Below are positions 41,990-53,162 of a stretch of DNA of 64,000 nucleotides, piece by piece. This stretch comes from Diphasiastrum complanatum (taxonomy: Eukaryota > Streptophyta > Lycopodiopsida > Lycopodiales > Lycopodiaceae): positions 77,805,662 to 77,869,661 of the forward strand of contig CM055092.1 of NCBI GenBank assembly GCA_029204225.1, in the 5' to 3' direction. The position numbers and the translations under genes were made by a program. The notes under the pieces are model-generated. The model made no database searches. It was given only the letters and a program-made list of their open reading frames with translations, and was not told the DNA's origin. Each line of letters opens with the position of its first letter. Within the stretch, counting starts at the first letter, position 1.

Positions 41990-42200
41990 CGCCAGGTAGT
42001 GCTTTGTGTGCCAATCTGGAAAAACAGCTATTGCGTTGGTTCTTCTGCAGATAATCTGCTAGTACTTCAGGGGCTCCCTCCTTGAGTTTGTCTTCATACT
42101 CCCAAGAAGCCTCAATAAGTGGAGCCCGTAGTCACTTCACTAGATATTCACATTGAACTCCAATTCGGTTTCTATGTGTCAATATTTGTTCTGGTACAAG
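41990..42200 (-). pseudogene. Chromodomain at the integrase C terminus of element B
   Basis: The minus frame reads LVPEQILTHRNRIGVQCEYL, VK, a TGA where the conserved Trp is expected, LRAPLIEASWEYEDKL. This fits the chromodomain of chromovirus integrases, which directs insertion to marked chromatin. The stop is a TGG to TGA change. The remainder to 41746 is the 3' untranslated part. Confidence 0.7.
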
Positions 42201-42205
42201 CTGCC
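42201..42205 (+). other. Target site duplication CTGCC (solo LTR, left)
   Basis: CTGCC just left of the solo LTR, repeated at 43452-43456. Confidence 0.9.
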
Positions 42206-43451
42206 TGTAGCGCAGGCATCCCAAAGGGAGCCGGGAACCACGACTTAGCTTCCCAGCCTTCAACTCTTGCCATCCAAACCCACTTGACATACAAGCAGCC
42301 AACTCGCCAACAACGATCAGACTTAACCAACTTGAAGTTCCAAAAACCTACATTGAGATCCAACCTGGCGCCATGCCAAATCGGGGGTCCCGACGTGGGT
42401 GACTTCCCTCCAAGCAAGCCGCCCGACATACATCAAACTTAGCCAACTCGAAGCTTCGTTACGAACGAGTAACATCCATTCCAAGCAAGCGGTCTGACTC
42501 ACATCAGACTTAACCAACTGAAAGCTTCGTCACGAGCGCTGGAAGCCAACCTGGCACCACGCCAGACTGGACAGCCATAAACAGGTAACATCCACCCAAG
42601 CAAGCCATCCAACTCAACCGACAGGTTAGAGCCCGTTCCCCAAGAGCTTAACCCATTCACGTTCATGCAAGGAACACTCAGAACCACAAGCCGCGACAGA
42701 TATGGAAACAACCAGTTCTTGGACCGAATGGTCCCGACAGCATACCGCTGGCGCCACAGACTGAATGGTCCCGACGGCATAGGGCTGGCGTCCCGGGATA
42801 CAACCCTCAGCTATGTGCCAAGTTAAAAATTTTGAAAGCGGCCTTACAACTGGCGCTTTTACCGAACACTGAAACCCAGAAGGTAATCAGAGTCAGTTTG
42901 AGGAAAATCCCACTTTATTGATAAATCTGAGAAGGTTACATTTCAAGTGTGTTACCGACCCTAGTCTCCGGGGCGCTAGCATGCCAAGGCGAGAGCCATG
43001 ACAACATTCCAGCAAGGGAGGCTGAGACTTGGTTGGAGCTCGTCCTGAGTCGCAACCCGCACTCCCCTATAGTATTGGTGTGATTCGGCACCCCCCCCTC
43101 ATACCAAGCACTCTACCCAAGCTGGTAAAGCACGTTTTTCTCTTTCTAGGATTTTCTCTTTCTAGAAAGTCATTTTCTCTCTCTAGATTTTATTGATCCC
43201 CAGGCTTCCTTTAATCATGCCTAGATCGTGTGAGGTGATTGCACATTGATCTGAGCTCTCTGGACTCCGCTAGAACCGATCAAAGATTTTCAACCATAAG
43301 AACTTGGCGCCGGCTGGATTCTGGTCACAGTGGCGCCGGGAGCAGCGCCGGCGCCGTTGGCGTCGGGAGCAGCAGGGGCGCTGCTGGCGCCGGGGACATA
43401 GCTGGCGCCGATGGCGCCGGAAGTAAAGCTTGTAAAGGTAGCTTTACAACA
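42206..43451 (-). mobile_element. Solo LTR of a related gypsy family
   Basis: 1,246 bp, minus-strand termini TGTTGTAAAGCTACC and GCGCTACA, flanked by perfect CTGCC duplications, with no internal region. Its ends and some internal words (CTCCCCTATAG, GATTCGGC(A/G)CCCCC, GGTAAAGCACG) match the LTRs of elements A and B, but most of the sequence differs. It lies between the integrase C-terminal module and the chromodomain of element B. A solo LTR with target duplications implies insertion and then LTR-LTR recombination. Confidence 0.93.
43318..43432. repeat. GGCGCCGG repeats within the solo LTR
   Basis: GC-rich run with GGCGCCGG and GGAGCAGC(A/G) repeated about six times; several GGCGCC palindromes. 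Confidence 0.85.
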
Positions 43452-44267
43452 CTGCCTCTTCGTATCATCAAGTGTCGTTGGTGGGTGATGGAGTTCGTGT
43501 TGCCGATCAAATCGCTCATCTGGTTTGTACCGTTTGAGTAATGAGATATGAAACACATTGTGTATATCCAAGCTTAATGGCAGTGCCAATCGGTAAGCCA
43601 CTGGGTTGATCTTCTTGGTGACATAATATGGTCCTGCATAAGGTCAAACGAACTTATGAGAGAAACCTTTTGGTAATGCAATGTTCTTTGTGTTCAGCCA
43701 TACTTGATCACCTTCCTCAAATTCCAGTTCTCGTCGATGTGGGTTTACGTCAGCTGCCATACTCCTTTGTGAGTGCTCTAAAAATGACTTCACCTCTGTC
43801 AGCTTTGTGTGCCACTCATTGATGAATTCCTCCACAGTGGGTACTGGTGTTTCCTGCACGCCTGTAAGAAAAGAGCTTGGAACAATCGGTAGCCGACCAT
43901 TGCTTATTTCGAAGGGTGCCCTTCCAGTAGATCTATTCACTTGGTTGTTATGTGCAAACTCGAGAATATCCAAGTAGTTGTCCCAATCGGATTGGTCCCA
44001 AGCGACATAATTTCGTAAATATTGTTCAATCTATCGATTGACTCGTTCCGTTTGCCCATCTGTCTGAGGGTGATATGCAGTGCTGAAATTCAGTCCAGTT
44101 CCCACGAGGCAAAATAGACAAGTCCAAAACTTTCCGACGAACTTGGTGTCTCGGTCAGAAATAATCATTCTAGGCAGGCCGTGATTTTTGAAGACACATT
44201 TGAAAAATAACCTTGCCACTTCTTCAGTTGTCACTGAACTTTTAGTTGGTACTAGATGAACTTGCTT
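43452..44267 (-). pseudogene. Element B integrase core and C-terminal module
   Basis: After a stop at 44265-44267 (VVVDRF, then TAA) the frame continues as KQVHLVPTKSSVTTEEVARL, DRDTKFVGKFW, STAYHPQTDGQTERVN (the catalytic region of Ty3 integrases), another stop at about 44030, LDILEFAHNNQVNRSTGRAP, ELEFEEGDQVWLNTKNIALP, a third at about 43642, then AYRLALPLSLDIHNVFHISL. The KFV* stop is a CGA to TGA change, as expected from deamination of methylated C. The reading is cut by the solo LTR at 43451. Confidence 0.88.
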
Positions 44268-45977
44268 TTAAAAGCGGTCAACCACCACATAAATTGAGTC
44301 GAAGCCTTGGCACCGTGGTAGTTGAACAATAAAATCTATGCTCACCGAATTCCATGGGTATGCTGGTACCGATAATGGTTGGAGTAGTCTTGCTGGAGCT
44401 AGCAGTTCCACCTTCACTTGTTGACATGTCGGGCATGTTTGCACATAGGATTCAATGTCTGCCCACATACCTGGCCAATAGAAGCCTCTTTTGAGACGTT
44501 CATACATGTGATTCACCCCTGGATGTCCGGCGGCTAGTACGTCATGATGTTCTCGCAAGACTTTCTTCCTCAAGTTGATGTTGTCTGGGACATATACTCT
44601 GCGTTGTTTATAAACAACCATTTGATCTTTCCAAGTAAAATGTTTATGAGGCTTTCCCAGCTGGAATTCGATCATTAAGTCCTTCGCCAACGCATCTGCA
44701 CCATAATTCTCCCTGATTTCTTGGAGTAGGCCAGTCACCTGAGTTGTCACCGTTGCCATCAAGTGTTCTTGTCTACTTAGTGCGTCCGCCACCACATTGT
44801 TCTTTCCCGCCGTGTGTACAATGTCTATATTGAATTTTGAGAGAAAGTTTTGCCATCGCATTTGCTTTGGCGTGAGCATACCTTGGGATGAGAAGTACTT
44901 GAGTGATACAATATCAGTGAACGTCTTAAAGGGTTTTCCTGTCACATAATGTCTCCAATGCTCCACTGCTTGAACTACTGCGACCATTTCTTTTTCATGA
45001 GTTGGCCATCGTCGTTCTATGTCACTCAATTTCTTTGAAAAATATGCAACAGGTTTTTCGTCTTGCATTAGCATGGCCCCAATCGCAAAGTTCAACGCGT
45101 CTGTATGTATTTCAAAAGATTTGCTAAAGTCCAGTAAGGCAAGGATGGGTTCTTGAGTGATCCGTCGTTTTAGTTCTTGGAACGCTGCTTCACATTCCGG
45201 TGTCCATGTCATCTTTAGATGAGTCTTGGTCTGCTCCAACAGTGGTGCCACAATTTTGCTAAATGTCTCAATGAATCTCTTGTGAAAGTTACATAAGCCC
45301 ACAAAGGATTTGATGCCATGAACAATTTTAGGAGCCAGCCAATCCAAGATAGTCTTGATCTTCTTAGGATCCATCCGAATTCGTCCGTAGCCTATAACAT
45401 GTCCAAGGAAATCAACTTCCTCTACCACAAATTCACATTTTTCTCTTTTCGTGAACAAGCTGTTCTTCCTCAGTCGTTGGAGGATAGTCCTTAAATGTTT
45501 AATGTGATCTTTGAGGCTACAACTAAACACCAAGATGTCATCGATGTACACAATGACAAATTCATCTAAGCAGTCTTGAAAAATGTTCATCAACGTGCAA
45601 AAAGTGGCTGGTGCATTTGTTAGACCGAACGACATCACCCTGATTTCATGGCTCCCATACCGTGTTCGAAAAGCCGTTTTGTGCTCATCGCCTTTAGCTA
45701 TTCCAATTTGGTGATATCCAGATCTAAGATCTATTCGGCTAAAATATCTGAGATGTTTGAGCTGGTCAAACAGGTCATCAATTCTAGGCATGGGATACTT
45801 GTTCTTGATGGTACCTTTGTTGAGCATGCGGTAATCCACACACATCCGCAGTGTCTTGTCCGTCTTTTCCACGAATAGTATAGGGGCTCCAAAAGGCAAA
45901 GCACTGGGTCTAATGAATCCTTTGTCTATCAATTCATCAATTTGTCGTTTCAGTTCCACCAACTCTTCTTGGGACAT
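44268..45977 (-). CDS. Element B reverse transcriptase, RNase H and integrase N terminus
   Basis: 569 codons open without interruption. [68 protein letters not shown], catalytic [24 protein letters not shown]. RNase [48 protein letters not shown]. Integrase zinc finger: [20 protein letters not shown]...CPTCQQVK, then SIDFIVQLP at the start of the core. In family terms this copies RNA into DNA and begins integration. It is separated from the protease by a stop at about 46003 and from the rest of integrase by a stop at 44265. Confidence 0.93.
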   Translation of the reverse strand: MSQEELVELKRQIDELIDKGFIRPSALPFGAPILFVEKTDKTLRMCVDYRMLNKGTIKNKYPMPRIDDLFDQLKHLRYFSRIDLRSGYHQIGIAKGDEHKTAFRTRYGSHEIRVMSFGLTNAPATFCTLMNIFQDCLDEFVIVYIDDILVFSCSLKDHIKHLRTILQRLRKNSLFTKREKCEFVVEEVDFLGHVIGYGRIRMDPKKIKTILDWLAPKIVHGIKSFVGLCNFHKRFIETFSKIVAPLLEQTKTHLKMTWTPECEAAFQELKRRITQEPILALLDFSKSFEIHTDALNFAIGAMLMQDEKPVAYFSKKLSDIERRWPTHEKEMVAVVQAVEHWRHYVTGKPFKTFTDIVSLKYFSSQGMLTPKQMRWQNFLSKFNIDIVHTAGKNNVVADALSRQEHLMATVTTQVTGLLQEIRENYGADALAKDLMIEFQLGKPHKHFTWKDQMVVYKQRRVYVPDNINLRKKVLREHHDVLAAGHPGVNHMYERLKRGFYWPGMWADIESYVQTCPTCQQVKVELLAPARLLQPLSVPAYPWNSVSIDFIVQLPRCQGFDSIYVVVDRF

Positions 45978-46001
45978 CCTATAGGGTGCTCGTGAAGTTG
46001 G

Positions 46002-46682
46002 TTATGTACCTGGTACCAACTCAATCTTATGGTCCACTGGTCTTCGAGGAGGTAACTTAGTTGGGAGTTCTTCTGGAAACACATCGCTAAATTTCTCTAG
46101 CAAATCTGCCACCTCCTTTGGCAAGTTTTTCTGTTGTGCGTTTTTCCCATCCGGAACCTCTTTGCAAATACAAAGAAAGCACTCTGACCTTTTCCCTTTC
46201 GCCATGCTTTTAATCACATATGCAGCAACCAGATTTTGTTCAATATCAGTGCCCTTCGCGTTCCCTCCAGGCAGAGCTTTTGTCATACAGATCTGTCCCT
46301 TGTAATCCAAGAGAACTAAGTTTGAGCTCCTACCCAAAACTGCAATACAATGTTCATTTAGCCAGGGAAGGTCCAAAATTATATCGAAGGCATCCATCTC
46401 TAAAATCAAAAAGCTAAGTTTAGCCTTCCATCTCCCAATTTGCACCGGGATGTTCAATGTTGTTTTGTCTGCGTCCAGTGCTCCCTTTGTTGTTTCTACC
46501 TTGAGCGTTGATGTTACATTTCTGGTCGGCAAGCTGAACTGTTCTACTACACTCCTTGAAATATAGGTATGTGAAGCTCTGGAGTCGATCATGAAATCTG
46601 ACTTACTCCCCGCGATCTTTCCGAATAGGAATAATAATCTTGAACCAATCTCGGGGGTTGCCCCATGGAAGCTCCTTTCCAT
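46002..46682 (-). CDS. Element B protease, following the leader without gag
   Basis: 226 codons. MERSFHGATPEIGSRLLFLF opens the frame directly after leader sequence. The retropepsin core reads FMIDSRASHTYISRSVVEQF, where the conserved D-S-G is D-S-R (one G to A change), then MDAFDIILDLPWLNEH and LVLLDYKGQ. The C-terminal linker toward RT ends PRRPVDHKIELVPGT before a stop. In a normal gypsy element several hundred codons of Gag would precede this domain. Similarity to the protease-like part of element A is only modest. Confidence 0.88.
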   Translation of the reverse strand: MERSFHGATPEIGSRLLFLFGKIAGSKSDFMIDSRASHTYISRSVVEQFSLPTRNVTSTLKVETTKGALDADKTTLNIPVQIGRWKAKLSFLILEMDAFDIILDLPWLNEHCIAVLGRSSNLVLLDYKGQICMTKALPGGNAKGTDIEQNLVAAYVIKSMAKGKRSECFLCICKEVPDGKNAQQKNLPKEVADLLEKFSDVFPEELPTKLPPRRPVDHKIELVPGT

Positions 46683-47406
46683 ACTTGTATGTCATCCACC
46701 CACAAATGTAAATTCCTCCTTCAAATCCCAGCTAGATCAGATCACCTGGAAGAAGTTAAGCAACCAGGGGTTATTCAAGTCCAAACAAGCACACCACAAA
46801 CGAACATACCAACCAAAGCAAACACAGAGGATCCCTCTCAAGCCACATTCCCCTTGAGACCGGACGTAGGACCTTTGCCTAGCCGCGCCCACACAAATCT
46901 ATCACAGAATTAGCCCACGGGAAAACATCCATCCAACCATCCATGCTTTCACCATTAAGCAGCACATTGCCTCAGTCATGCCCCACCACTTTTTGGTCGA
47001 TAGCCCTTATAGCTAAACGATCGGCAGCTATCCCGCACCGGCAGTTAACCACCCGTGCTTTACACCCGAATTCGAGTAGCATCTCTATATCAATGGTTAA
47101 CCCGTACAGTTCGAATATGTCACCCCGCACCCCACAAGGCACAGACCATGCTTTCACCAACCTAATGACAGCACAATGCCTCATCTGTCCTACGTGCAGG
47201 CGGCGCCAGGCCCGAACCGTGGGAATTGACCATGCTTACACCTCAAGGGCAGCACCTTGCCTCATCAAGTCCCCCGTTCTGTCGGCCACCCCGACCCTGG
47301 ATGCACCCGTGCTTACACTGTGGGCAACACCTTGCGCAACGGTTGTCCTGACAAATCCCAAAACGTGGCCATCCCTGTGAGACTTGCGTAGCTGACCGGC
47401 TAGTCG
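46683..47406 (-). promoter_or_regulatory. Element B leader with five hairpins
   Basis: Aligns with 11907-12600 of element A almost throughout. The five GTGCT...AGCAC/AGCAT hairpins are kept (span about 46944-47331), including GATGCTACTCGAATTCGGGT. The match stops before the position where gag begins in A, and the protease follows. Confidence 0.75.
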
Positions 47407-47418
47407 GCTCTGATACCA
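47407..47418 (-). other. Primer binding site of element B
   Basis: The minus strand reads TGGTATCAGAGC, two bases from the LTR end, as in element A. Confidence 0.92.
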
Positions 47419-47420
47419 CA

Positions 47421-48338
47421 TGTTGCGCCGGCGCCTCAAAGGGTGCTAAGACTTGAGTGGTTTTCCCAACGCGCGCTTAAGTCTAACATTCATCCATCAT
47501 GCACTTATGTAAAAGCCAACTCAGAAACGTAACAAGCTTAACCATTCATACTTAAAAAAACTGAAATCCCAACCAACCCGAAAGCCAACTCAGAATCTGT
47601 CCCCAAAAGGTAACCAAAGAGAAAGACAAGCCACACATGAAACCCAAGGCATAGTGGTCGCCAAACTGACCAATTGGCATAGCGGCAAGCCCCATGTCGA
47701 TGACAGCGACCCTTAGGCACCAACGACGCAAAAAGGTTGTAGTAAGGGTCTTTCCACTTGGACCAGTCCCGGAGGTGAAACCGAAATGGTAATCATCCCC
47801 AAGGATCAACTTTATTAGATTTGAAAGAGGTTACATTCATACATAGACTGACCGGTCTCGGGGCCACCAACACGTGCTGGGCATTGTGCCTGGATCGTGC
47901 TGGTAGAGGGAGCTGAGACCTGACAACTGGATTCCTGGCGATGGTTGAGCTGCCCAAGTTTATGTCTACCGGACTCCCCCTATAGTTCTGCTATGATTCG
48001 GCGCACCCCCTCTGTTCTGAAACATAGTGCTTTCTGGTAAAGCACGCTTTTTGGGACTTAGTTTTTATTTTGTTGATTAAGCTTGGCAAGTCTAGCAAAA
48101 TCAATCTGGCTCCCGGACATGGGTCCCGGGAGCCGTCCCTTTGGCAGAATCAACTTGCTTCATGACTAGGCCATGACTCGAGCTCCAGAGCTAGCTCATG
48201 ACTTGTGACTACTTGACTGGTTCACCACAGGTCGGAGGCTCAGTCCTTGACATTCTAACTTTCTCTGGGACCTTAGGGAGCGTCACCCCTTAGAGTCTTA
48301 CAGGGCACGCTGGGTGCACCTGAGTCAGCTTTACAACA
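47421..48338 (-). repeat. 5' LTR of element B
   Basis: 918 bp, TG...CA, with the 85-aa frame at 47809-47552 (minus). Confidence 0.93.
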
Positions 48339-48343
48339 GGTGT
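48339..48343 (+). other. Target site duplication GGTGT (element B, right)
   Basis: Matches 40809-40813. Confidence 0.93.
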
Positions 48344-48915
48344 ACCTACCATCTTCTGTTCTTCTTCTTCTGTTTTTGGACAATCTTGCTTTGTCGACTT
48401 AGCTTTAGCTATCATTGGTGAGGCCTTTTCTTTGTAGTCCATCACGTGATATTGCTTGAGCACCTTTTTGGCATATTTAGACTGACTCAAGTGTATTTCA
48501 CCTATTATTCGATCTCTTCTGACTTCCAGCCTGAGACATTTCGTTGCTTCTCCTAGATCTGTGATATCATAATTTTCAGAAATCTGACTCTTCATGTCTT
48601 TGATCAACATCAAGGAATTTCCTAACATCAGGGAATCATCCACGAAAATAGTCAATATCACAAAATCTTTTTCTACTCTTTTTATGTAGACATTATAGTC
48701 CGGTTGTCTAGGATTGAAGTCTAGAGACTTCAGAAGACTATCGAGCTTCTTGTACCAAGCTCGTGATGCCTGTTTTAGACCATAAATGTATCTCTGCAAT
48801 CAACAAACATATTGTCGATTGTCGGGATTTTCAAATCCTTCAGGTTGCTTCATGAAGATTTCTTCTTCTAGATCTCCATGGAGAAAGTTTGTCTTCACAT
48901 CAATTTGGTGAATTT
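48344..48915 (-). pseudogene. Copia fragment E, RT part (right of nest)
   Basis: From about 48915 the minus strand reads IHQIDVKTNFLHGDLEEEIF, MKQPEGFENPDNRQYVC, a TGA, LQRYIYGLKQASRAWYKKLD, VDDSLMLGNS, LGEATKCLRLEVRRDRIIGE, KQYHVMDYKEKASPM, ending EEEEQKMVGTP at the GGTGT site where element B begins. The frame then runs by chance into the LTR. The 5' part of the copia element is missing beyond 48915. Confidence 0.88.
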
Positions 48916-50125
48916 TTAGATTTCTTTATAGAGTTTTACATTGTACAAACCACAAATAGACACATAGATATCACAAGAACCAAATTCAAGCACAATTGAA
49001 TAGCTGAATCGAAGAAGCACGTTGCACAAAGTTCCATGTACATTGGGCAGCTAAGCTAGGGATGTTGAATGTCACATGGAACTCCCTTCTCCATCTAGGT
49101 GTGACTCTCTTATCCAACTATGTTATATAGCATTAAATTTCTCAAAAGTGTGCTCTTGTACGTACTCAATGTATTATAATTTAGATTGGAAAAATCAAAT
49201 TTCAATCCTAACTAAAGCTTTCCTACATCATGACGTAATTGCATTTGTAGTTGTAGTTGTTGTCTAGATGGTTTATAAGTTCTCCTGTCACATGTCATAA
49301 ATTCAAAGCACCTAAATGCATATACATTTGATCGATTGTTATCTTAACTTCATGTATCTTAGATACCAAAATGTATTTAAAATTTTTTTGTTCAAATTGA
49401 ATCATGAAAATCAACTATCTTCCACATTCACACAATTCTCTCCATACCTTGTTTTCCTTTGATTTTTGCATGAGATATACCTATGATTCATTGTTAAATT
49501 GTTTGTATCCAAGTGAGATGTTTGTTCATGTTCATTTAAGATACTCTACACCTATTTACATTAAATGCAACTAAGGACGTTTGTTGTAAGTTAAGCCAGT
49601 TGCATACTTTATATCAAGGGGAAACTCATTCCTTTCATAAACCCGATTAGACTTGGTAATTGAAAAATGGAATCTATTGATCTTTATTACCAATCCTTTT
49701 TTAGATTTTAGAAGAAAGTTGAATATGTAATGTCTGTTAGACTCGTGAGGAATCGACCGAAACAGAAAAAATAATCCCTACATATATTCCAGTTCATAAA
49801 TATAATCAAATCCAATTGGTTTATATTTAATGTCTTTCTTCGAATAGTATAAGATACAGCATCTGGTAAAACGAAACAATTTAAGCAAAAAAATTTGAAC
49901 TTATTTTTTATATTCCACACATCAACTATTCTATTACTGTCTGATCATATAGAATATTTCAAAAACACATTTTGGTATTTTTTATATAATCCAGAATTAT
50001 TATTATTAGGTTCTTCATGTTAGATTTCTTATGCCCAGTCTTAAACAAATCCTTCAAGTAATGAGCATCCTGGAAAACCCGAAGGCCGACAACATATTTT
50101 TTAGGCCTTCACATTTTTTCCCTTT
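48916..50125. other. No recognised gene
   Basis: AT-rich sequence. The frame 49708-49920 (minus) has no recognisable content, and no repeats stand out. Confidence 0.4.
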
Positions 50126-50129
50126 GAGA

Positions 50130-50365
50130 TTTTCTATGACTTAGAAATCATTTTAAGGCACCTTCGTCTTCTTCGTCTTTTTTGCTCCATAGCGAAAAAT
50201 GCGACACATTGGCAAAGTGGCTAGAATAACTAGAAATCATTTTTAAAGGCACCTTCACCTTCTTCGCCTTTTTCGCTCCATAGCGAAAAATACGACACTC
50301 TGGCCAAGTGGCCAGAATACCTTACAAATCAATTTGAGACACTTTCGCCTTCTTCGCCTTTTGCT
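50130..50365. repeat. ~105-bp tandem repeat, about 2.3 units
   Basis: Units share GGCACCTTC(G/A)(T/C)CTTCTTCG, GCTCCATAGCGAAAAAT(G/A)CGAC and AAGTGGC(T/C)AGAATA. Likely part of a copia LTR, given similar words near 2.8 and 24.1 kb. Confidence 0.75.
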
Positions 50366-50479
50366 GACCGACTTCGCCAATGGATGAGTAACCCTAAAAC
50401 AGTTGGAGAAACAAATATCCCAAAGGCGGTTGACGGTTACCAACTTTTTGTACATATGCAAAGATTGGCATAAATAGCC

Positions 50480-52560
50480 TTAAAGGCTTGTAAGATATTT
50501 TCTCTCTCTTGAAATTCTCTATATTAACTGAATCAAGCTATGTAAGCGTTAAGAAGAAGAATTTTGAATTTGGTTTTTTCAATCAGAGTTATCTGTAGCC
50601 AGTGTTATCATGCTCAGCAAGCTGAAGTTAAAGTTTTTGCTTCTCTATAAAATTCAAAGAAATGTTTAATGTCCTCTATATTTCTATCTTTGAGATAGAT
50701 GACATTATTACTATTAATATATTCTTCTATAGATATTTCATGACTAGGAGAAATTCTTTCTAGGATACAATCTTGAATCTCAAAATTTTAGCAGGTCTAC
50801 ATAACTCTGATGCTAGGCTTTTGTATGAGCGAGATCAATTGAATTGGCCTTTGTTATGAAATATCTTTTGTTGGTCATTGTTTTTGTACGATTTTTGGTT
50901 GTGTGTGATGTTGTTGCAACTTAGAATGGTAGAGGTGGAAATAGTATCGAAAGTAACAATAGATCAACTAGATTGTAACATTAATATCCAATTAAGACAA
51001 TTTTTTAAATATTAATAGCTTGGTCTGAAGACCTTCCCAGTGCTAGGTGGTTCTTAAAGTAAAGGAGATACTATGAGTTGAGTGATGATTAGCATGTACA
51101 AAAAACAATGTTTCTCATTGAAGGTACAAGAAGTGGCCATTATCTCCCTAATGATATCTATGTATTCTCCAACTTGTGATCTGATCTGTTGATCCTTGTA
51201 GGGACCTATCCTATGGTCACCAGCTTGCCCGCGCGCCGAATGCATTTGCTGGAGATGCTAACTCCTTCGGGCCACCATGTTCTCAGCACGGTTGGACACG
51301 CGCGAGCCACGCTCTCCTCCATGTCTGCGGTCGCGCCTACCCTGGCCAATTTCAGTCTAATAAAACTCGATTTTGGATCAATTTAAGTGCGATCTGAGGC
51401 CTGGAGAAGGGTTGCCCTACTGATTCCAAGTCTACAGAGTGTTCAAACATGGAATTCCGTGGAGAAACGATGATTTTTGCTCAACTTGAAAATGTGGCTT
51501 TTTGCAAATCTGCTAGGTTATTTGTCAAAGCTCATAATCTCTCCATGGCTGATTGGCAGTATGATTAGCTTTCTGACTATTTTACGGCATCCAAAACGGA
51601 GCACAAACAGCGAAGAAATCACCAGTTATATGTAGAAAACCGCAACCGCAAACCGGTTTCAATTTTTTTCCACCAAATTTTTCCCTGTCTGATGCTATAC
51701 ACAGGCTAATAAGCCCTCTGCTGAGCTTGGAAAGCCTTTGTAAACTAGAAACCGTGCACCAATGTCATCCAGATCCACCAATGGGAGCCATATATGCTCA
51801 TTTCACAAAGTTGACTATTCTCTTTGGCTAGAAGCAAAAAAGCTAGTCTTCCACATTTATAGAAATATTCTCTATAAAATAGGATCTAATGGAATCTTCC
51901 TATCTTATCATCTAGAAGCTTATCCACACATGTGAATGACATCTTGACATGTCTGATTAATAACTCATGCACATGGAAGTCCAATCTATTTACATAAAGT
52001 TTGACCATTTTGACCAATTTCAAGATTCTATTCAAAGGTCAATTTCACACTTGTGTAGATCTAGCTGAAATCAATCTAACTTTATAAAAGTGACTTATGT
52101 ACATTATTTCACACATGGGAACAAACTCCACACGTGTGAGATCCTATCAAGATTAAAATACCTTAAGATCTACAAAGTACATCAAGTTGGAAGTGACATT
52201 TTTAACAAAACCGACTTCATCAACCCTAAATCGACTAGACTTATCCGACTTCAAAAATATCCCAAATGGTGGCTACCTACTTTGTACATACACTCACAAT
52301 TACAAGGCGGTTGTAATAAATATAGCAGATAGCATTTAATGCTTGTAAGATATTTTTTAGCAAGTAGAAGATACTTGTAATAATACAAATATACATAATA
52401 GATTAGAATTTTTAAGAGCCAGTGTTATCACGCTCAACAGACAAGCTAAAGTTATCACTTCAATCCATATTGTACTCACTGTAGATATTAATCAGAGTGC
52501 AGTCACTACTGTATTGTTCATTTGTGTTGTATCTGATTTATTCATCTTGAACATTTTCAG
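50480..52560. other. No gene; two related LTR-like blocks
   Basis: 50485-50635 and 52345-52460 share GCTTGTAAGATATTTT and AGCCAGTGTTATCA(T/C)GCTCA in the same order, possibly old LTR ends about 1.9 kb apart. Between them I found only a GC-richer patch near 51220-51340 and no coding sequence. Confidence 0.4.
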
Positions 52561-52563
52561 CTG

Positions 52564-53160
52564 CTAAAAAAATAACATTCGAAACCATCTGTCATAATTA
52601 CACCAAAAACATAACTTTCTAACACTATCCTCTGTGGGAACGATACTTTTCACTACAAAATCTATATTAACTCTGTTGATATAGCACGACAATGCTAGTA
52701 CAAATCCAACATCAAAATAATGCTCACCAATGTAGCTAGTTTTACCATATCTTGACAATTTGCACACATCCACATGAAATTGCTCAAACATGAGATAGAA
52801 CAAGTAAAGTAGACTTGAACAACACTTCCTTGCTTCTCCTTTGACCTTACTTGAGTCTTCAATAACCTGCAAAAACAGATCCATAACATCTTTGCCAATT
52901 GACTCTCCTTTGATGCTCTTGACTAGCTCCAAATTGCCAACTTCCCTTTTGACTAATTCAAGCACTTTGAGATCAACCTCTTGATCATCAAAGTCATTGA
53001 ACAAACTTTGTTTTCTAGATCCATTACTTGCTGTAAAGTAATGAGAACATCCAATAGCTTTCTTTTTCTTAGGTAACTCGGGCCAATCTCCATGTTCCAT
53101 TCTTCATAAGAGCTTGATACTCAAGATCCATTGCTTGGATCCACTCCTCTTCTTTCCTTG
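52564..53160 (-). pseudogene. Chimeric frame: copia RT start joined to unidentified sequence
   Basis: From 53160 the minus strand reads the start of copia RT (KEEEWIQAMDLEYQALMKNG, TW). Then, after a small shift at 53100, MEHGDWPELPKKKKAIGC. Where copia continues KWVYK the frame instead gives SHYFTASNGSRKQSLFNDFD, then GESIGKDVMDLFLQVIEDSS, FYLMFEQFHVDVCKLSRYGK and on to a stop near 52564. The 160-residue second part is open and globular-looking but I recognise no family. It may be a captured host exon, or another element inserted at a breakpoint. Confidence 0.5.
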
Positions 53161-53162
53161 CT

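Larger units (their letters stand above)
40814..48338 (-). mobile_element. Element B: gypsy chromovirus with pol but no gag
   Basis: 7,525 bp with 918-bp LTRs on both sides and a perfect 5-bp target duplication. Minus-strand order: 5' LTR 47421-48338, primer site 47407-47418, leader 46683-47406, protease 46002-46682, RT-RNase H-integrase 45977 to about 43452, solo-LTR insertion, chromodomain about 42205-41990, polypurine tract 41732-41745, 3' LTR 40814-41731. Between the leader and the protease only about 30 codons lie, so no Gag or zinc knuckle is present. The LTRs differ at roughly 7% by eye, so the insertion is much older than element A. Stops in pol make this copy inactive. It sits inside copia fragment E. 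Confidence 0.93.

Noticed and set aside
42206-43451. Treating this block as the 3' untranslated region of element B
   Set aside because: It has LTR-type ends and CTGCC on both sides, and element B coding sequence (chromodomain) continues beyond it.
46943-47439. Plus-strand 145-aa frame and minus-strand 67-70-aa frames in the leader of element B
   Set aside because: They overlap the non-coding hairpin leader and have no conserved domain. Similar frames in element A's leader follow from shared sequence.
51220-51400. Possible short gene in a GC-richer patch
   Set aside because: The 65-aa frame has no recognisable domain, promoter or splice context.
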